From Sphingobium sp. (lineage in GTDB: Bacteria > Pseudomonadota > Alphaproteobacteria > Sphingomonadales > Sphingomonadaceae): a DNA stretch of 64,000 nucleotides. The stretch lies in the NCBI GenBank assembly GCA_017744605.1, contig JAGIAZ010000001.1, positions 372,001-436,000 on the forward strand, given 5' to 3'. This document shows, one piece after another, positions 55,677-63,304 of this stretch. The notes below the pieces were generated by a model. The model saw only the letters and a program-made list of their open reading frames with translations. It had not been told where the DNA came from and ran no database searches. The translations under genes were made by a program, and so were the position numbers. Each line of letters begins with the position of its first letter. The first letter of the stretch is position 1.

Positions 55677-57464
55677 TTATTCCGCGGTCTGCAGCGCCGG
55701 CGTCGGGCTGCCCTCGGTCTGCATTTCGGCAAGGCGGGTGATGAGGCGGTCGACGAACACGCGCATCTCATCCGAGAGCGCCGAAATTCGACTGTTGAGG
55801 TAGTTGTAGCCGAAGAGGGCCGGGATCGCGCAGGCGAGGCCCGCGATCGTCGCCATCAATGCCGCGGCCATGCCCGGCGCGATCGCCGTCACGTTGACGT
55901 CGCCCGACATGGCCACGCCGCCGAACGTGTTCATCACGCCCAGCACCGTGCCGAGCAGGCCGATGAAGGGTCCGCCCGAAATCGCGATGGTAAGCAGCAC
56001 CAGCCAGCTATCGAGCTTCTGGTTCTCTTCGACCACCACGGCATCGACCGCGGCGCGCATCGCCTCGACGCTTTCGCCCGAGAGCGGGCGCGTGCCGCGC
56101 ACTTGCCGCCGAACCTCCAGCTCTTCGATGCCGGTTTCATAGAGCCTGCCAAGCGGGGCTTGCTCGATTACCGCGAGCTCTCCGGCGCCGACGCCGTTGA
56201 CGTCCTTCATGGGCACGAGATGCTCATGGAGCGACCGGAACCGCTTCATGAACACGCGGTTCGCGCGCACGGCACGGCCGACATAGCGCGCCTTGGACAC
56301 GATCACGGCGATCGCGATCACCAGAATCCCCATGCAGAGCGTGATGATGCCGATGTCGATCGCTTCGATCTTGCCCAGCACGAAGAAGAAGGTGCCGCCG
56401 CCCGCGCTCTGCCGCTCGGCCTTATCGGCCACCGCGACGAGCTTGTTGTTCGGACCCTCGGCCTGCGCGTTGGCAAGGATCATCGCCGCCGGACGCGCGA
56501 CCTTGGAAAGGCGGACCTCGTCCAGCTCGCCGGAGAACGGCCGTCCAGGCGCTCCGCCCAGCGAGATTGGACCGGCCAGCGCCGGAAGCGGCCCTGCCCC
56601 CTTCCCCGCCTCGACGCCGTTCACGTAGAGGCGATATCCCTCAGCATCAGCGACGAAGCCCAGATGCGCCCATTCTCCAGCCTTGAGCGCCGCACCCGCC
56701 TGAACCCGCTGCTCGCCCACCAGCGCGAAGGGCGTTCCGTTCGAAAGACCAAGGATCAGCGAGCCGCGCGCAAAAACGGCCTGCTCGCCATTCGGTTGTT
56801 CCGGCTTGACCCAGGCTTCGATCGTGACCGGCGCGCCGGCCGCCATCGCCAGCGACGGCGAGTCCGGAACGATCAGTTCGCCCTGGCCCTGGAAACGGGC
56901 GGCGCGGGCGATGATGCCATTTTCATCGCTCGCGGGAGCGGCGTTCTGCGCGTTGTTGCGATTGGCGGTGAGGTCCGCCACGGCCTTACCGGCTGTCTCG
57001 CTGAAATGATAAGCGGCGACGGTGTCGGAATCATAGGTGCCCGCGACATTGCTTCCCGCCGGTGCGTTCTTGTTGCCGAAATAGATCCACAACTGGCGCT
57101 TTTCGCCGCCACTGAGATTGGGAACCGATACCCACAGCATCGCGAGATTATTGGATGCGTCATATCGCTCGATATGGAACGGCAGCGGCGTCTTGCCGTC
57201 GGTATCGACGACGCGCAGGTCGGCGCCGTTATCGAGCGCATCGCTGAACGTGAAGTTGCCGTCATGCAGGCGAACCAGCAGCACGGTCCGGCCGATCGCG
57301 CCGCTCAGATTGCCGCCGGTCGGCGTGGCGTCGACCGTCACGGCGCGCCGGTACGGCCAATCCTTGTTCCACCAACCCGAGCTTTGCGCATAGGCTGGCG
57401 CGGAGATCGCGAACATGGCGATCAGCCAGGTTAGAATTAGTCGGAACACAGCACGTACCCCCAT
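55677..57464 (-). CDS. ExbB/TolQ-type channel fused to exported DUF2341 and LamG-like domains
   Basis: The 595-residue protein has a signal peptide (cleavage near SAPAYAQ, about 27). A DUF2341-type domain follows (about 28-140, with WPYRRAVTVD and LWIYFGNKNAPAGSN), then a LamG/concanavalin-like domain (about 150-320, with VTIEAWVKPEQPNG and LDEVRLSKVARP). The MotA/TolQ/ExbB channel occupies the C-terminal 230 residues, with a helix near 375-395 and the signature GGPFIGLLGTVLGVMNTFGG. A normal ExbB is about 240 residues, so the exported part is an addition. It would form the proton channel with ExbD while placing a carbohydrate-binding-like module in the periplasm. It lies directly after tpsB (9 bases). 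Confidence 0.88.
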   Translation of the reverse strand: MGVRAVFRLILTWLIAMFAISAPAYAQSSGWWNKDWPYRRAVTVDATPTGGNLSGAIGRTVLLVRLHDGNFTFSDALDNGADLRVVDTDGKTPLPFHIERYDASNNLAMLWVSVPNLSGGEKRQLWIYFGNKNAPAGSNVAGTYDSDTVAAYHFSETAGKAVADLTANRNNAQNAAPASDENGIIARAARFQGQGELIVPDSPSLAMAAGAPVTIEAWVKPEQPNGEQAVFARGSLILGLSNGTPFALVGEQRVQAGAALKAGEWAHLGFVADAEGYRLYVNGVEAGKGAGPLPALAGPISLGGAPGRPFSGELDEVRLSKVARPAAMILANAQAEGPNNKLVAVADKAERQSAGGGTFFFVLGKIEAIDIGIITLCMGILVIAIAVIVSKARYVGRAVRANRVFMKRFRSLHEHLVPMKDVNGVGAGELAVIEQAPLGRLYETGIEELEVRRQVRGTRPLSGESVEAMRAAVDAVVVEENQKLDSWLVLLTIAISGGPFIGLLGTVLGVMNTFGGVAMSGDVNVTAIAPGMAAALMATIAGLACAIPALFGYNYLNSRISALSDEMRVFVDRLITRLAEMQTEGSPTPALQTAE

Positions 57465-57473
57465 CTTCTAAAA

Positions 57474-59279
57474 TTAAAATTCGCCTTTGAGCGAAAAGCC
57501 GTAGCGCGGGTCCCCACGCCTCGAGACAGGCCCATTCCGAAGCGGCACGCCGATCAGGAATTCACCCGTTAAAGTCTTGAAAAGCCGGTAGCGCACACCG
57601 GCGCCGACGCTTGCGATCCGGAAGCTCGGCGTCTGGCCGAGGGCCGGCGCGCGAACGCGCGCGTAGCCGAAGTCCGCGAAGCTGTAGAAGCGAAGCTGGT
57701 CGAGATACGGCCCGGTATATTGGCCCAGATCGGGCAACTGGCCTTCGATCGAGCTGATGAACCCGTTATCGCCAACCGCTTCGGAGACATAATAGCCCCG
57801 GACGTTGGTCATGCCGCCGATACCGAACTGCTCGTTGGTGACGAGCGGCGAGTCCGCGAACTGCCCCGCGAGCCGAAGCGCCAAGACATAGTCGCCCTGG
57901 AAGGTACGCGAATAATTCGCGTCCAGGTTGAAATGGACGAAATTCTCGTTCGCGTTGAACGAGCGCCCGCGCAGAAAGTCGACCGGCACGCCGACGCCGC
58001 CGTCCGGCAGATCGCACGTCGGGGCGTTGCCTGGGTCGGCCTTGCCGATGCTCTCGCACTTGGTCTGCTTGATGACGCGGAAGCCCGCGGTCGCGCCCAG
58101 CGTCAGGCCGTAGCTCTCATTCTCGCTGGAGCCGGCCAAGGTATATTCGGCCACCAGCGGGATGTAGCGGATCGGCGCCGGGTCGAGCGGTTTGTCTTCC
58201 AGGAAGATGCGCTCGTTGAAATCCTTGAAATCGAGCCCGAAGCTGATCTGCTGGAACGTCTCGCTCGGCAGCCGGTAAACGGCGCGCGCGCCGATCTGGA
58301 AACCGTCGCCCAGAACATTGGTGCCGCCAAGCGCCGCGACATTGCTGTTCGAGGTGTAGCCGTAGATCAGGAACGACCAAGGCGTGCCGACCAGCGGCGC
58401 ATTGTACGACCCGGAGAATACCTCGCTCTGGTTGCGATTCTGCGGCGCGACCGAATAGGTGAGCGAAAGCGTATGCCCCGCCCCCCACAGGTCGGTGTGT
58501 CGAACCGTCGCCGCCAGCCGCAGCGGCTCCGTCGACGGGCTGTTGTCGTTGTTGAGGTCGAGCGAGGCATGGAGCGGCCGGCTGTCGTCGACCTTGAGAT
58601 CGACATCGAGCGTGCCGGGAACCTGGCCGGGCGTGAACTTGGGCTCGACCGTGCGGTCGGCCACGCGGTTTGCCTGCTGGATGTCGCGCTGAAGCGCCTT
58701 GAAATCGATCGGCTGCCCTTCGGCGAGCGATGGCACCTGCGCGCGCACCACCGAAAGCGCGTGATGCTTGGATCCCACCACGCGCACGCGGCCGACGGGC
58801 GTCTCGTTGACGGCGATCTGGACGACGCCCTGCGAAAAGGTCTCCTCGGGCTGGACCGGGATATCGACCAGCACGCCCTCATAGCCCTTGGCCGCATAGG
58901 CATCCTGAAGCGCCTTTTGCGCCGCCATGACATCCTGATTGGTGCGATCGGGGCCGAGGAAGGGATAGATGATCTTTTCGATTTCGGCGGATGAAAGCTT
59001 GGTCGTCCCCGAGACGTCGATCGCCGCGATCATGAACTGGTTCGGCGCCCGCCGGGGCTCGGCGGACCGCGCCTCGGGCGAAGGAGCGGCCGGAGCATCC
59101 TGCGCGGCAACGGCCGTGGGAATGCAGGATGCTCCGACCACCAGGGCCGCGGCCAGCCTCAAGCGCACGCGCAGGGGGGAACGCTTGCGAGAGGCATTGG
59201 CCGCGACTGGCTCTGCGGCGGCGAGGCTGGCCTCGCGCCGTTGGACGGCAATAAGCATAGGAACGCTGAGGTCTCGCAT
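57474..59279 (-). CDS. Two-partner secretion transporter TpsB (FhaC/ShlB/HecB family)
   Basis: The 601-residue protein has a long N-terminal stretch before its signal peptide (LRLAAALVVGASCIPTAVAA, about 40-59), two POTRA domains (POTRA_2 about 83-160, then ShlB-type to about 235) and a 16-strand barrel. The L6-loop motif NVRGYYVSEAVGDNG appears near 490-505, and the chain ends YGFSLKGEF with the terminal Phe signal. TpsB proteins move the TpsA exoprotein across the outer membrane without ATP. The start codon lies one base after the luxR stop, so translation is coupled. The exoprotein gene is 5.5 kb downstream in the same direction. Confidence 0.93.
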   Translation of the reverse strand: MRDLSVPMLIAVQRREASLAAAEPVAANASRKRSPLRVRLRLAAALVVGASCIPTAVAAQDAPAAPSPEARSAEPRRAPNQFMIAAIDVSGTTKLSSAEIEKIIYPFLGPDRTNQDVMAAQKALQDAYAAKGYEGVLVDIPVQPEETFSQGVVQIAVNETPVGRVRVVGSKHHALSVVRAQVPSLAEGQPIDFKALQRDIQQANRVADRTVEPKFTPGQVPGTLDVDLKVDDSRPLHASLDLNNDNSPSTEPLRLAATVRHTDLWGAGHTLSLTYSVAPQNRNQSEVFSGSYNAPLVGTPWSFLIYGYTSNSNVAALGGTNVLGDGFQIGARAVYRLPSETFQQISFGLDFKDFNERIFLEDKPLDPAPIRYIPLVAEYTLAGSSENESYGLTLGATAGFRVIKQTKCESIGKADPGNAPTCDLPDGGVGVPVDFLRGRSFNANENFVHFNLDANYSRTFQGDYVLALRLAGQFADSPLVTNEQFGIGGMTNVRGYYVSEAVGDNGFISSIEGQLPDLGQYTGPYLDQLRFYSFADFGYARVRAPALGQTPSFRIASVGAGVRYRLFKTLTGEFLIGVPLRNGPVSRRGDPRYGFSLKGEF

Positions 59280-59280
59280 A

Positions 59281-60081
59281 TCAGATTTGGATCAGGCCGG
59301 AGGAGAGAGCGATCGCGACGGCATGCACCCGGTTCGCCGCACCGAGTTTGCTGACGATGTTTTCGAAGTGGAGTTCCACCGTTCGTTTCCCGATACCGAG
59401 GTACCGGGCGGCCTCGAGCGGCTTCGCGCCCGCAGCCGCAAGGCGGAGGCAGGCCAGTTCCTTGTCGGTCAGCGGGTCCGCCGGCGCCGTGCTTGGCGGT
59501 ATGATATCCTTGGCGCTGCCATGGAAGCCGATCGCGTGGAACAGGAGGGCCTGAGCCTCGAGCCGCATAAGCGCCGCGATGTCGTCGGCCGCACGCCCGA
59601 GGAGGGTAAGATAGGCCGGCCCCGACAGATAATCCTGGACCGGAATGGCGATGCCGGCGGCAACGCCCCGCACACGCTCCACGCTGAGCCAGGAGCGATG
59701 CTCGTCCGGCAGTTCCAGATTGTCCTTGGTGTTCCAGCCGAAAGGCAGGAGGCCGCGGATCGCTTGCTGGGCGGATGGATCGCCGGCCCGCCAAGGATCG
59801 GCCTCCTCCCCCAGCGAGGACAGAAAACGCAGCGGCGGGCGCTCTGACTGCCGCCCTTCCCCAAGGCTATGACCGATATGCGTGTATCGCGCGCCGGAGA
59901 ACCCGAATGCGGCCGCGAAACGGTGAAGCCATGCACGAAGGTCCGACGGCAAGCTCGCGCCGCCCAGATCGTGCCCGTCAACCATACCGAGAGCACGCGG
60001 AAGCTCCGCGGCCCATACCGGAAAATTTCCGGCGAGCCACGCCCCCCCCTCCTGGTACTCGACGGCACCGCCCACGAACAT
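59281..60081 (-). CDS. LuxR-family regulator, first gene of the secretion operon
   Basis: The 266-residue protein has an N-terminal region of the autoinducer-binding type (about 20-175). The C-terminal LuxR helix-turn-helix includes LTDKELACLRLAAAGAKP and then IGKRTVELHFENIVSKLGA. It should be a cytoplasmic DNA-binding regulator of the operon it heads. No LuxI synthase gene is present, so it looks like a LuxR solo, possibly sensing a signal made elsewhere. Whether it keeps all acyl-homoserine-lactone contacts cannot be decided by eye. The upstream region is AT-rich, and the divergent gene encodes an STN-TonB-like protein. Confidence 0.8.
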   Translation of the reverse strand: MFVGGAVEYQEGGAWLAGNFPVWAAELPRALGMVDGHDLGGASLPSDLRAWLHRFAAAFGFSGARYTHIGHSLGEGRQSERPPLRFLSSLGEEADPWRAGDPSAQQAIRGLLPFGWNTKDNLELPDEHRSWLSVERVRGVAAGIAIPVQDYLSGPAYLTLLGRAADDIAALMRLEAQALLFHAIGFHGSAKDIIPPSTAPADPLTDKELACLRLAAAGAKPLEAARYLGIGKRTVELHFENIVSKLGAANRVHAVAIALSSGLIQI

Positions 60082-60435
60082 TCAGCTTGCCCCCAACTTG
60101 CTCCTGTTACTTGGACACATCGAGGCAGGGATTCTGGCAAAACCAAATGTGACACTTTTGACGTTAAATCGTCATAAATATTTCATATTACGCTTCACAC
60201 AAGCGTTATATAGCCATCAGGTACTAGATCGTTACTTAACTAACACCATATTGGTAGCATTTTTTAGAAAAAAATATTTTTTCATAGAACACAATTAGGA
60301 AGATAATCACCATTTATTATTTCTATATTAAACAGAAGACTCCGATCGTCATCACAAAAGCGCGGCTTCATGGGACGCCATGCGGCCAAAGGTAATCCGG
60401 AATGAGCGTGAATAGCTGAATCGCGAAAGCTGCAT
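60082..60435. promoter_or_regulatory. AT-rich divergent promoter region of luxR operon and STN gene
   Basis: This 354-base gap has a core (60150-60350) of markedly lower GC. It contains an imperfect dyad, TGACG(N6)CGTCA near 60157-60172, and several TATA-like stretches. It probably carries promoters for the leftward secretion operon and the rightward STN gene. No canonical lux box was found and no gene is seen. Confidence 0.5.
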
Positions 60436-61212
60436 ATGATAGAAAAATATCCGGCATCGCCACTCCCCGAGCGCCTTGATGCTCGTCACCGACGCCGTCG
60501 GCTTCTATCCTCGCGGCAAATGTTCTTTCGCCGTTCGCCCCACCGTTATCTCGCGCCCGCCCTTCTGGCCGTGATTGGCATTGCCGGCGTGCCGGGCGAA
60601 CCATTGTGCGCCCAGCAGGCGAACGCGGATGATACCATCGAGTTCGATATCCCCGCGCAGCCGCTGGACACAGCTTTGGCAAAATATTTTCAGGCGACCG
60701 GGGTACAACTTCTCTACGACAGCCGCCTGACGGCCAGTCGGCGATCGACAGCGGTGCGCGGCCGATATTCGCCGCGGGGGGCCCTGCGCCAGCTTCTCTC
60801 GGGAACCGGGTTCGTCGTGCGATACACAAACGCGAATTCCGCGATCATCACCGTACCGGAGGAGCACGACTCAACCCCGCTCATCCCCTTGGGTCGGGTT
60901 GTCGTCCGTGAGCGCATTGGCCCCGCTCGCCTGACGCCGGTCGAGATCCTGGCCTATTATCAGGCTATCGAGGGCGAATTGCGCGAGCAGCTCGGCGCCG
61001 ATCGTCGCACCTCGCGGCTTGCTTTCAATCTCCTGGTTCAACTGCGGATTTCCGAGACAGGCACGCTTTCGGACATCGTCGTCGCCCGAGGCAGCGCCCG
61101 GCAGAACGTCGATCGCGCGGTCGTTGATGTCTTGCGCGATGCGCGCGTGACGCCCCCTTCCCCACTACTGGAGCAGCCGCTCCGCCTTTCCCTCAAGGGA
61201 ATCCGCAACTGA
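60436..61212 (+). CDS. STN domain fused to TonB-like C-terminal domain, exported
   Basis: The 258-residue protein has a signal peptide (after RRSPHRYLAPALLAVIG, cleavage near EPLCAQ). An STN domain follows (about 65-135), with FDIPAQPLDTALAKYFQATG and LYDSRLTASRRSTAVRGRY, as found at the N-terminus of secretins and FecA-type receptors. The last 90 residues resemble a TonB C-terminal domain, with LLVQLRISETGTLSDIVV and a closing PPSPLLEQP, matching the end of TonB at 54353. ATG 60520 is an alternative start that puts the signal peptide nearer the N-terminus. It is divergent from luxR and probably belongs to the secretion/TonB unit. No receptor barrel follows. Confidence 0.72.
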   Translation: MIEKYPASPLPERLDARHRRRRLLSSRQMFFRRSPHRYLAPALLAVIGIAGVPGEPLCAQQANADDTIEFDIPAQPLDTALAKYFQATGVQLLYDSRLTASRRSTAVRGRYSPRGALRQLLSGTGFVVRYTNANSAIITVPEEHDSTPLIPLGRVVVRERIGPARLTPVEILAYYQAIEGELREQLGADRRTSRLAFNLLVQLRISETGTLSDIVVARGSARQNVDRAVVDVLRDARVTPPSPLLEQPLRLSLKGIRN

Positions 61213-61225
61213 GGCCTAAAGCATT

Positions 61226-61687
61226 ATGGCGATATTGATCCACAACACCCGCCGCGAAAATGCCGAACGCATTCTGGAACAGCGCCGGATCAATGCGAAT
61301 GTCGAAATGGGCCGGTGCTACGGGGTCAATAGCGGTCCCTTCTTCTTCCTGGCAGGTCAGGAGGGCAGCGAGGTGCCCAGTGGCGGAGAGCGTCATGAGA
61401 TCGACCTCTTCTTCGAATGCACGCTGCCGTCGACCGAGCCCCTTAGCCGGGCGGAGATCAACCGCGCGCTCGCGACCGGACACTACGAGAATCTGCGCGG
61501 GCATGTTGTCCTTGGCACAGGCATCCGCCCGGGCGTTGTCGAGCAGGCCATCATCATCCCGGATGAACGCGCCTGTCTTACCCTGATTCGGGTCGAACCC
61601 TCCATAAAACCCGGTTTGTGGAGCCGAATTCTCAGGCGGCCGGAAGACCTGCGACCTTTCGACGTGCTGCTGCCGACCACGGCCTGA
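61226..61687 (+). CDS. Unknown 153-residue protein, ADP-ribosyltransferase-like candidate
   Basis: The gene starts 13 bases after the STN gene. The N-terminal LIHNTRRENAERILEQRRI resembles the first motif of RES/ART-type ADP-ribosyltransferases (His followed by a helix). A middle FFFLAGQEGS and a late EQAIIIPDE would be the other motifs of that fold. This is only pattern similarity, and the catalytic set is incomplete by eye. No signal peptide is seen. It may form an operon with the STN gene or be independent. A decayed PIN-toxin gene lies just downstream. Confidence 0.5.
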   Translation: MAILIHNTRRENAERILEQRRINANVEMGRCYGVNSGPFFFLAGQEGSEVPSGGERHEIDLFFECTLPSTEPLSRAEINRALATGHYENLRGHVVLGTGIRPGVVEQAIIIPDERACLTLIRVEPSIKPGLWSRILRRPEDLRPFDVLLPTTA

Positions 61688-62175
61688 GCGCCAGAAAAAT
61701 ACGGCCGGTGAGCCTAGCGCGATCCTGGCCGGCAGGCCGCGCGGCGTGACACGACAGGCAGGCTTATCGCTGGGCGATCGGGCATGCTTGGCCTTTGCGC
61801 ATAGGTTGGGCGCGACGGCGCTCACCACCGACGGGACTTGGGCAGCGCTCGACATAGGAATTCCGATCGAGCTCGCCCGCTGAGCCGGGATTGATCAGCT
61901 TTTTCGAAAATGCGGCGCCATATGGGTCAGAGACCCACGATCCTCAGCGCGGTCTCATCAAACTCCCGATGGCTGAGAACAATTCCGAGGCGCATTGACC
62001 GTACATCGCGATCCAACCTGCGCCGGCGAAAATGACCCAATTTTCTACAATAATATGACGGCAAGCCCGTCGATGGATAGACTAGGCCGAGCAGCTTGTT
62101 TTCGTGATCGGCGGTACAGCTGCGACGGTTGCGAACCCACTTTCAGCGTGATGCGATGAAAGGAGGAGCGGCTCC
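61688..62175. other. Gap with vapC remnant; otherwise no gene seen
   Basis: This 488-base stretch holds the C-terminal remnant of a vapC toxin gene (listed separately). The remaining 290 bases (61884-62175) show no supported gene. A segment at 62021-62040 (CGCCGGCGAAAATGACCCAA) recalls the ends of some insertion sequences, but no transposase is present. Confidence 0.5.
61719..61883 (+). pseudogene. VapC-type PIN toxin, C-terminal remnant
   Basis: Translated in the frame ending at TGA 61881-61883, the sequence gives AGLSLGDRACLAFAHRLGA and TALTTDGTWAALD, then GIPIELAR. This is the conserved second half of VapC PIN-domain ribonucleases, with the acidic residues of LGDR and the late TTD. The first half of the gene, with its start and first catalytic Asp, is missing; upstream is an unrelated gene. 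No vapB antitoxin is adjacent. It is a broken relic of a toxin-antitoxin module. Confidence 0.7.
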
Positions 62176-62550
62176 ATGGCGAAACAGGCAGGCCCTATCC
62201 GCTGCGCCATCCATGAGCGCATGCTGCGCTATGACGAGCGCGTTTGCTGCCGCCTCGTCCGCCCTTGCGGCTATTTCCTTCCCGACAGTGAAACGGGCCG
62301 TAAATTATATGAGTTTCTCGAAATCTGCGCATCAGGCACCGTCGAAATGCGCTACGCCAACGGCTTGGCCGTTCCGCGTTCGCTCTTTTTCTCGCGGTGC
62401 GCGCCGCTCTTGCTGTCACAGAAGGCGCGCGACCGGATCATGGTGACAACGCCTTACGGCTATCGGAGCGGCGCTGAGATCCTCGTTAACCCGGCATCTT
62501 CGAAAGAGCCTTGGGGACCACTGGCCCCTCACCGCTTCCAAGGTCGATGA
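62176..62550 (+). CDS. Unknown 124-residue protein
   Basis: The ATG at 62176 is preceded by AAAGGAGGAG at acceptable spacing, which supports it as a real gene. The protein has several Cys residues (ERVCCRLVRPCGYF and FSRCAP), basic character, and no signal peptide or membrane helix. I do not recognise the family. The following gene starts 55 bases after it. Confidence 0.55.
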   Translation: MAKQAGPIRCAIHERMLRYDERVCCRLVRPCGYFLPDSETGRKLYEFLEICASGTVEMRYANGLAVPRSLFFSRCAPLLLSQKARDRIMVTTPYGYRSGAEILVNPASSKEPWGPLAPHRFQGR

Positions 62551-62605
62551 TCGCCTAGCTAGGACGGTTGCGGCAGACCGAGATCATAGCGCATAAGAAG
62601 CAGGC

Positions 62606-63304
62606 ATGATCGAAGATGAAATCACGACGCTCGTTGAAGAGCATTATGCCGAAGCAGGAGCCAACATATTGCTTCTGTCCAACATCGGCATGCGCCTAAC
62701 CAAGCAAGGCCGCTGGCCGCCTGCCAATGACAAACGCACGCTTTATGAAGTAGCCGAGGCTACTCCAGGAATCGCTTTAATCCGAGACGAAATCGCGAAA
62801 TCATTCATAGCAGTCGTCAAAGTAGGCGAAGAGCAGCGAGCCATTAGTGCGATCACTGACCGCCACAAGCGATTTTTCTTACGGGGCCTTCCGCGCGCCT
62901 TCCTGCTGGCTTTCACCCTTGATACCGCGGAAGGTCAGGTGATGGCCGTCCGGCTCGGCCCGAAGATCAGCTACCTTGCCGGCCCCAACGTCGAGGATGG
63001 CACGATCATTGTCGATGAGGATCTCAGATTGCCCGGACTGGATGCGATCAATCTCGCCGACCTTCCAGATGCCGATGTGGAGAAGCTCGACACGAACATT
63101 CGGGAATGGTGCGATCGCCATCATATCGACCCTAGCTCTCTGGCCCGGGTCGATCACCGATCGCCATCAAAGGCTGCGCCCGCGCCGGCAGCGCCCAAGC
63201 AGTCGAGCGCGCTTGAACGGCTTTATGCCGCGCAGGATCCCGATGTCGCCAAACGCCTGAGCGTTCCGATCGATATTGCGCTCACACTTAGCCGAATGCC
63301 GTAA
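62606..63304 (+). CDS. Unknown protein with OST-HTH/LOTUS-like N-terminal region
   Basis: The 232-residue protein starts with a segment (about 1-75) that resembles a LOTUS/OST-HTH module: GANILLLSNIGMRLTKQGRW, then RTLYEVAEATPGIALI. Such modules bind RNA. A middle part of about 100 residues follows, then a Pro/Ala linker (SKAAPAPAAPKQSS) and a short helical end. The assignment is by pattern only. Its stop overlaps the start of the next gene (TAATG at 63302-63306), so the two are translationally coupled. No homologue is known to me. Confidence 0.55.
   Translation: MIEDEITTLVEEHYAEAGANILLLSNIGMRLTKQGRWPPANDKRTLYEVAEATPGIALIRDEIAKSFIAVVKVGEEQRAISAITDRHKRFFLRGLPRAFLLAFTLDTAEGQVMAVRLGPKISYLAGPNVEDGTIIVDEDLRLPGLDAINLADLPDADVEKLDTNIREWCDRHHIDPSSLARVDHRSPSKAAPAPAAPKQSSALERLYAAQDPDVAKRLSVPIDIALTLSRMP

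Noticed and set aside
60200-60260. Lux box for the LuxR regulator
   Set aside because: No 20-base dyad close to the consensus was found in the AT-rich region.
62021-62040. Insertion-sequence end resembling IS21-type termini
   Set aside because: A single short resemblance with no partner repeat, target duplication or transposase.
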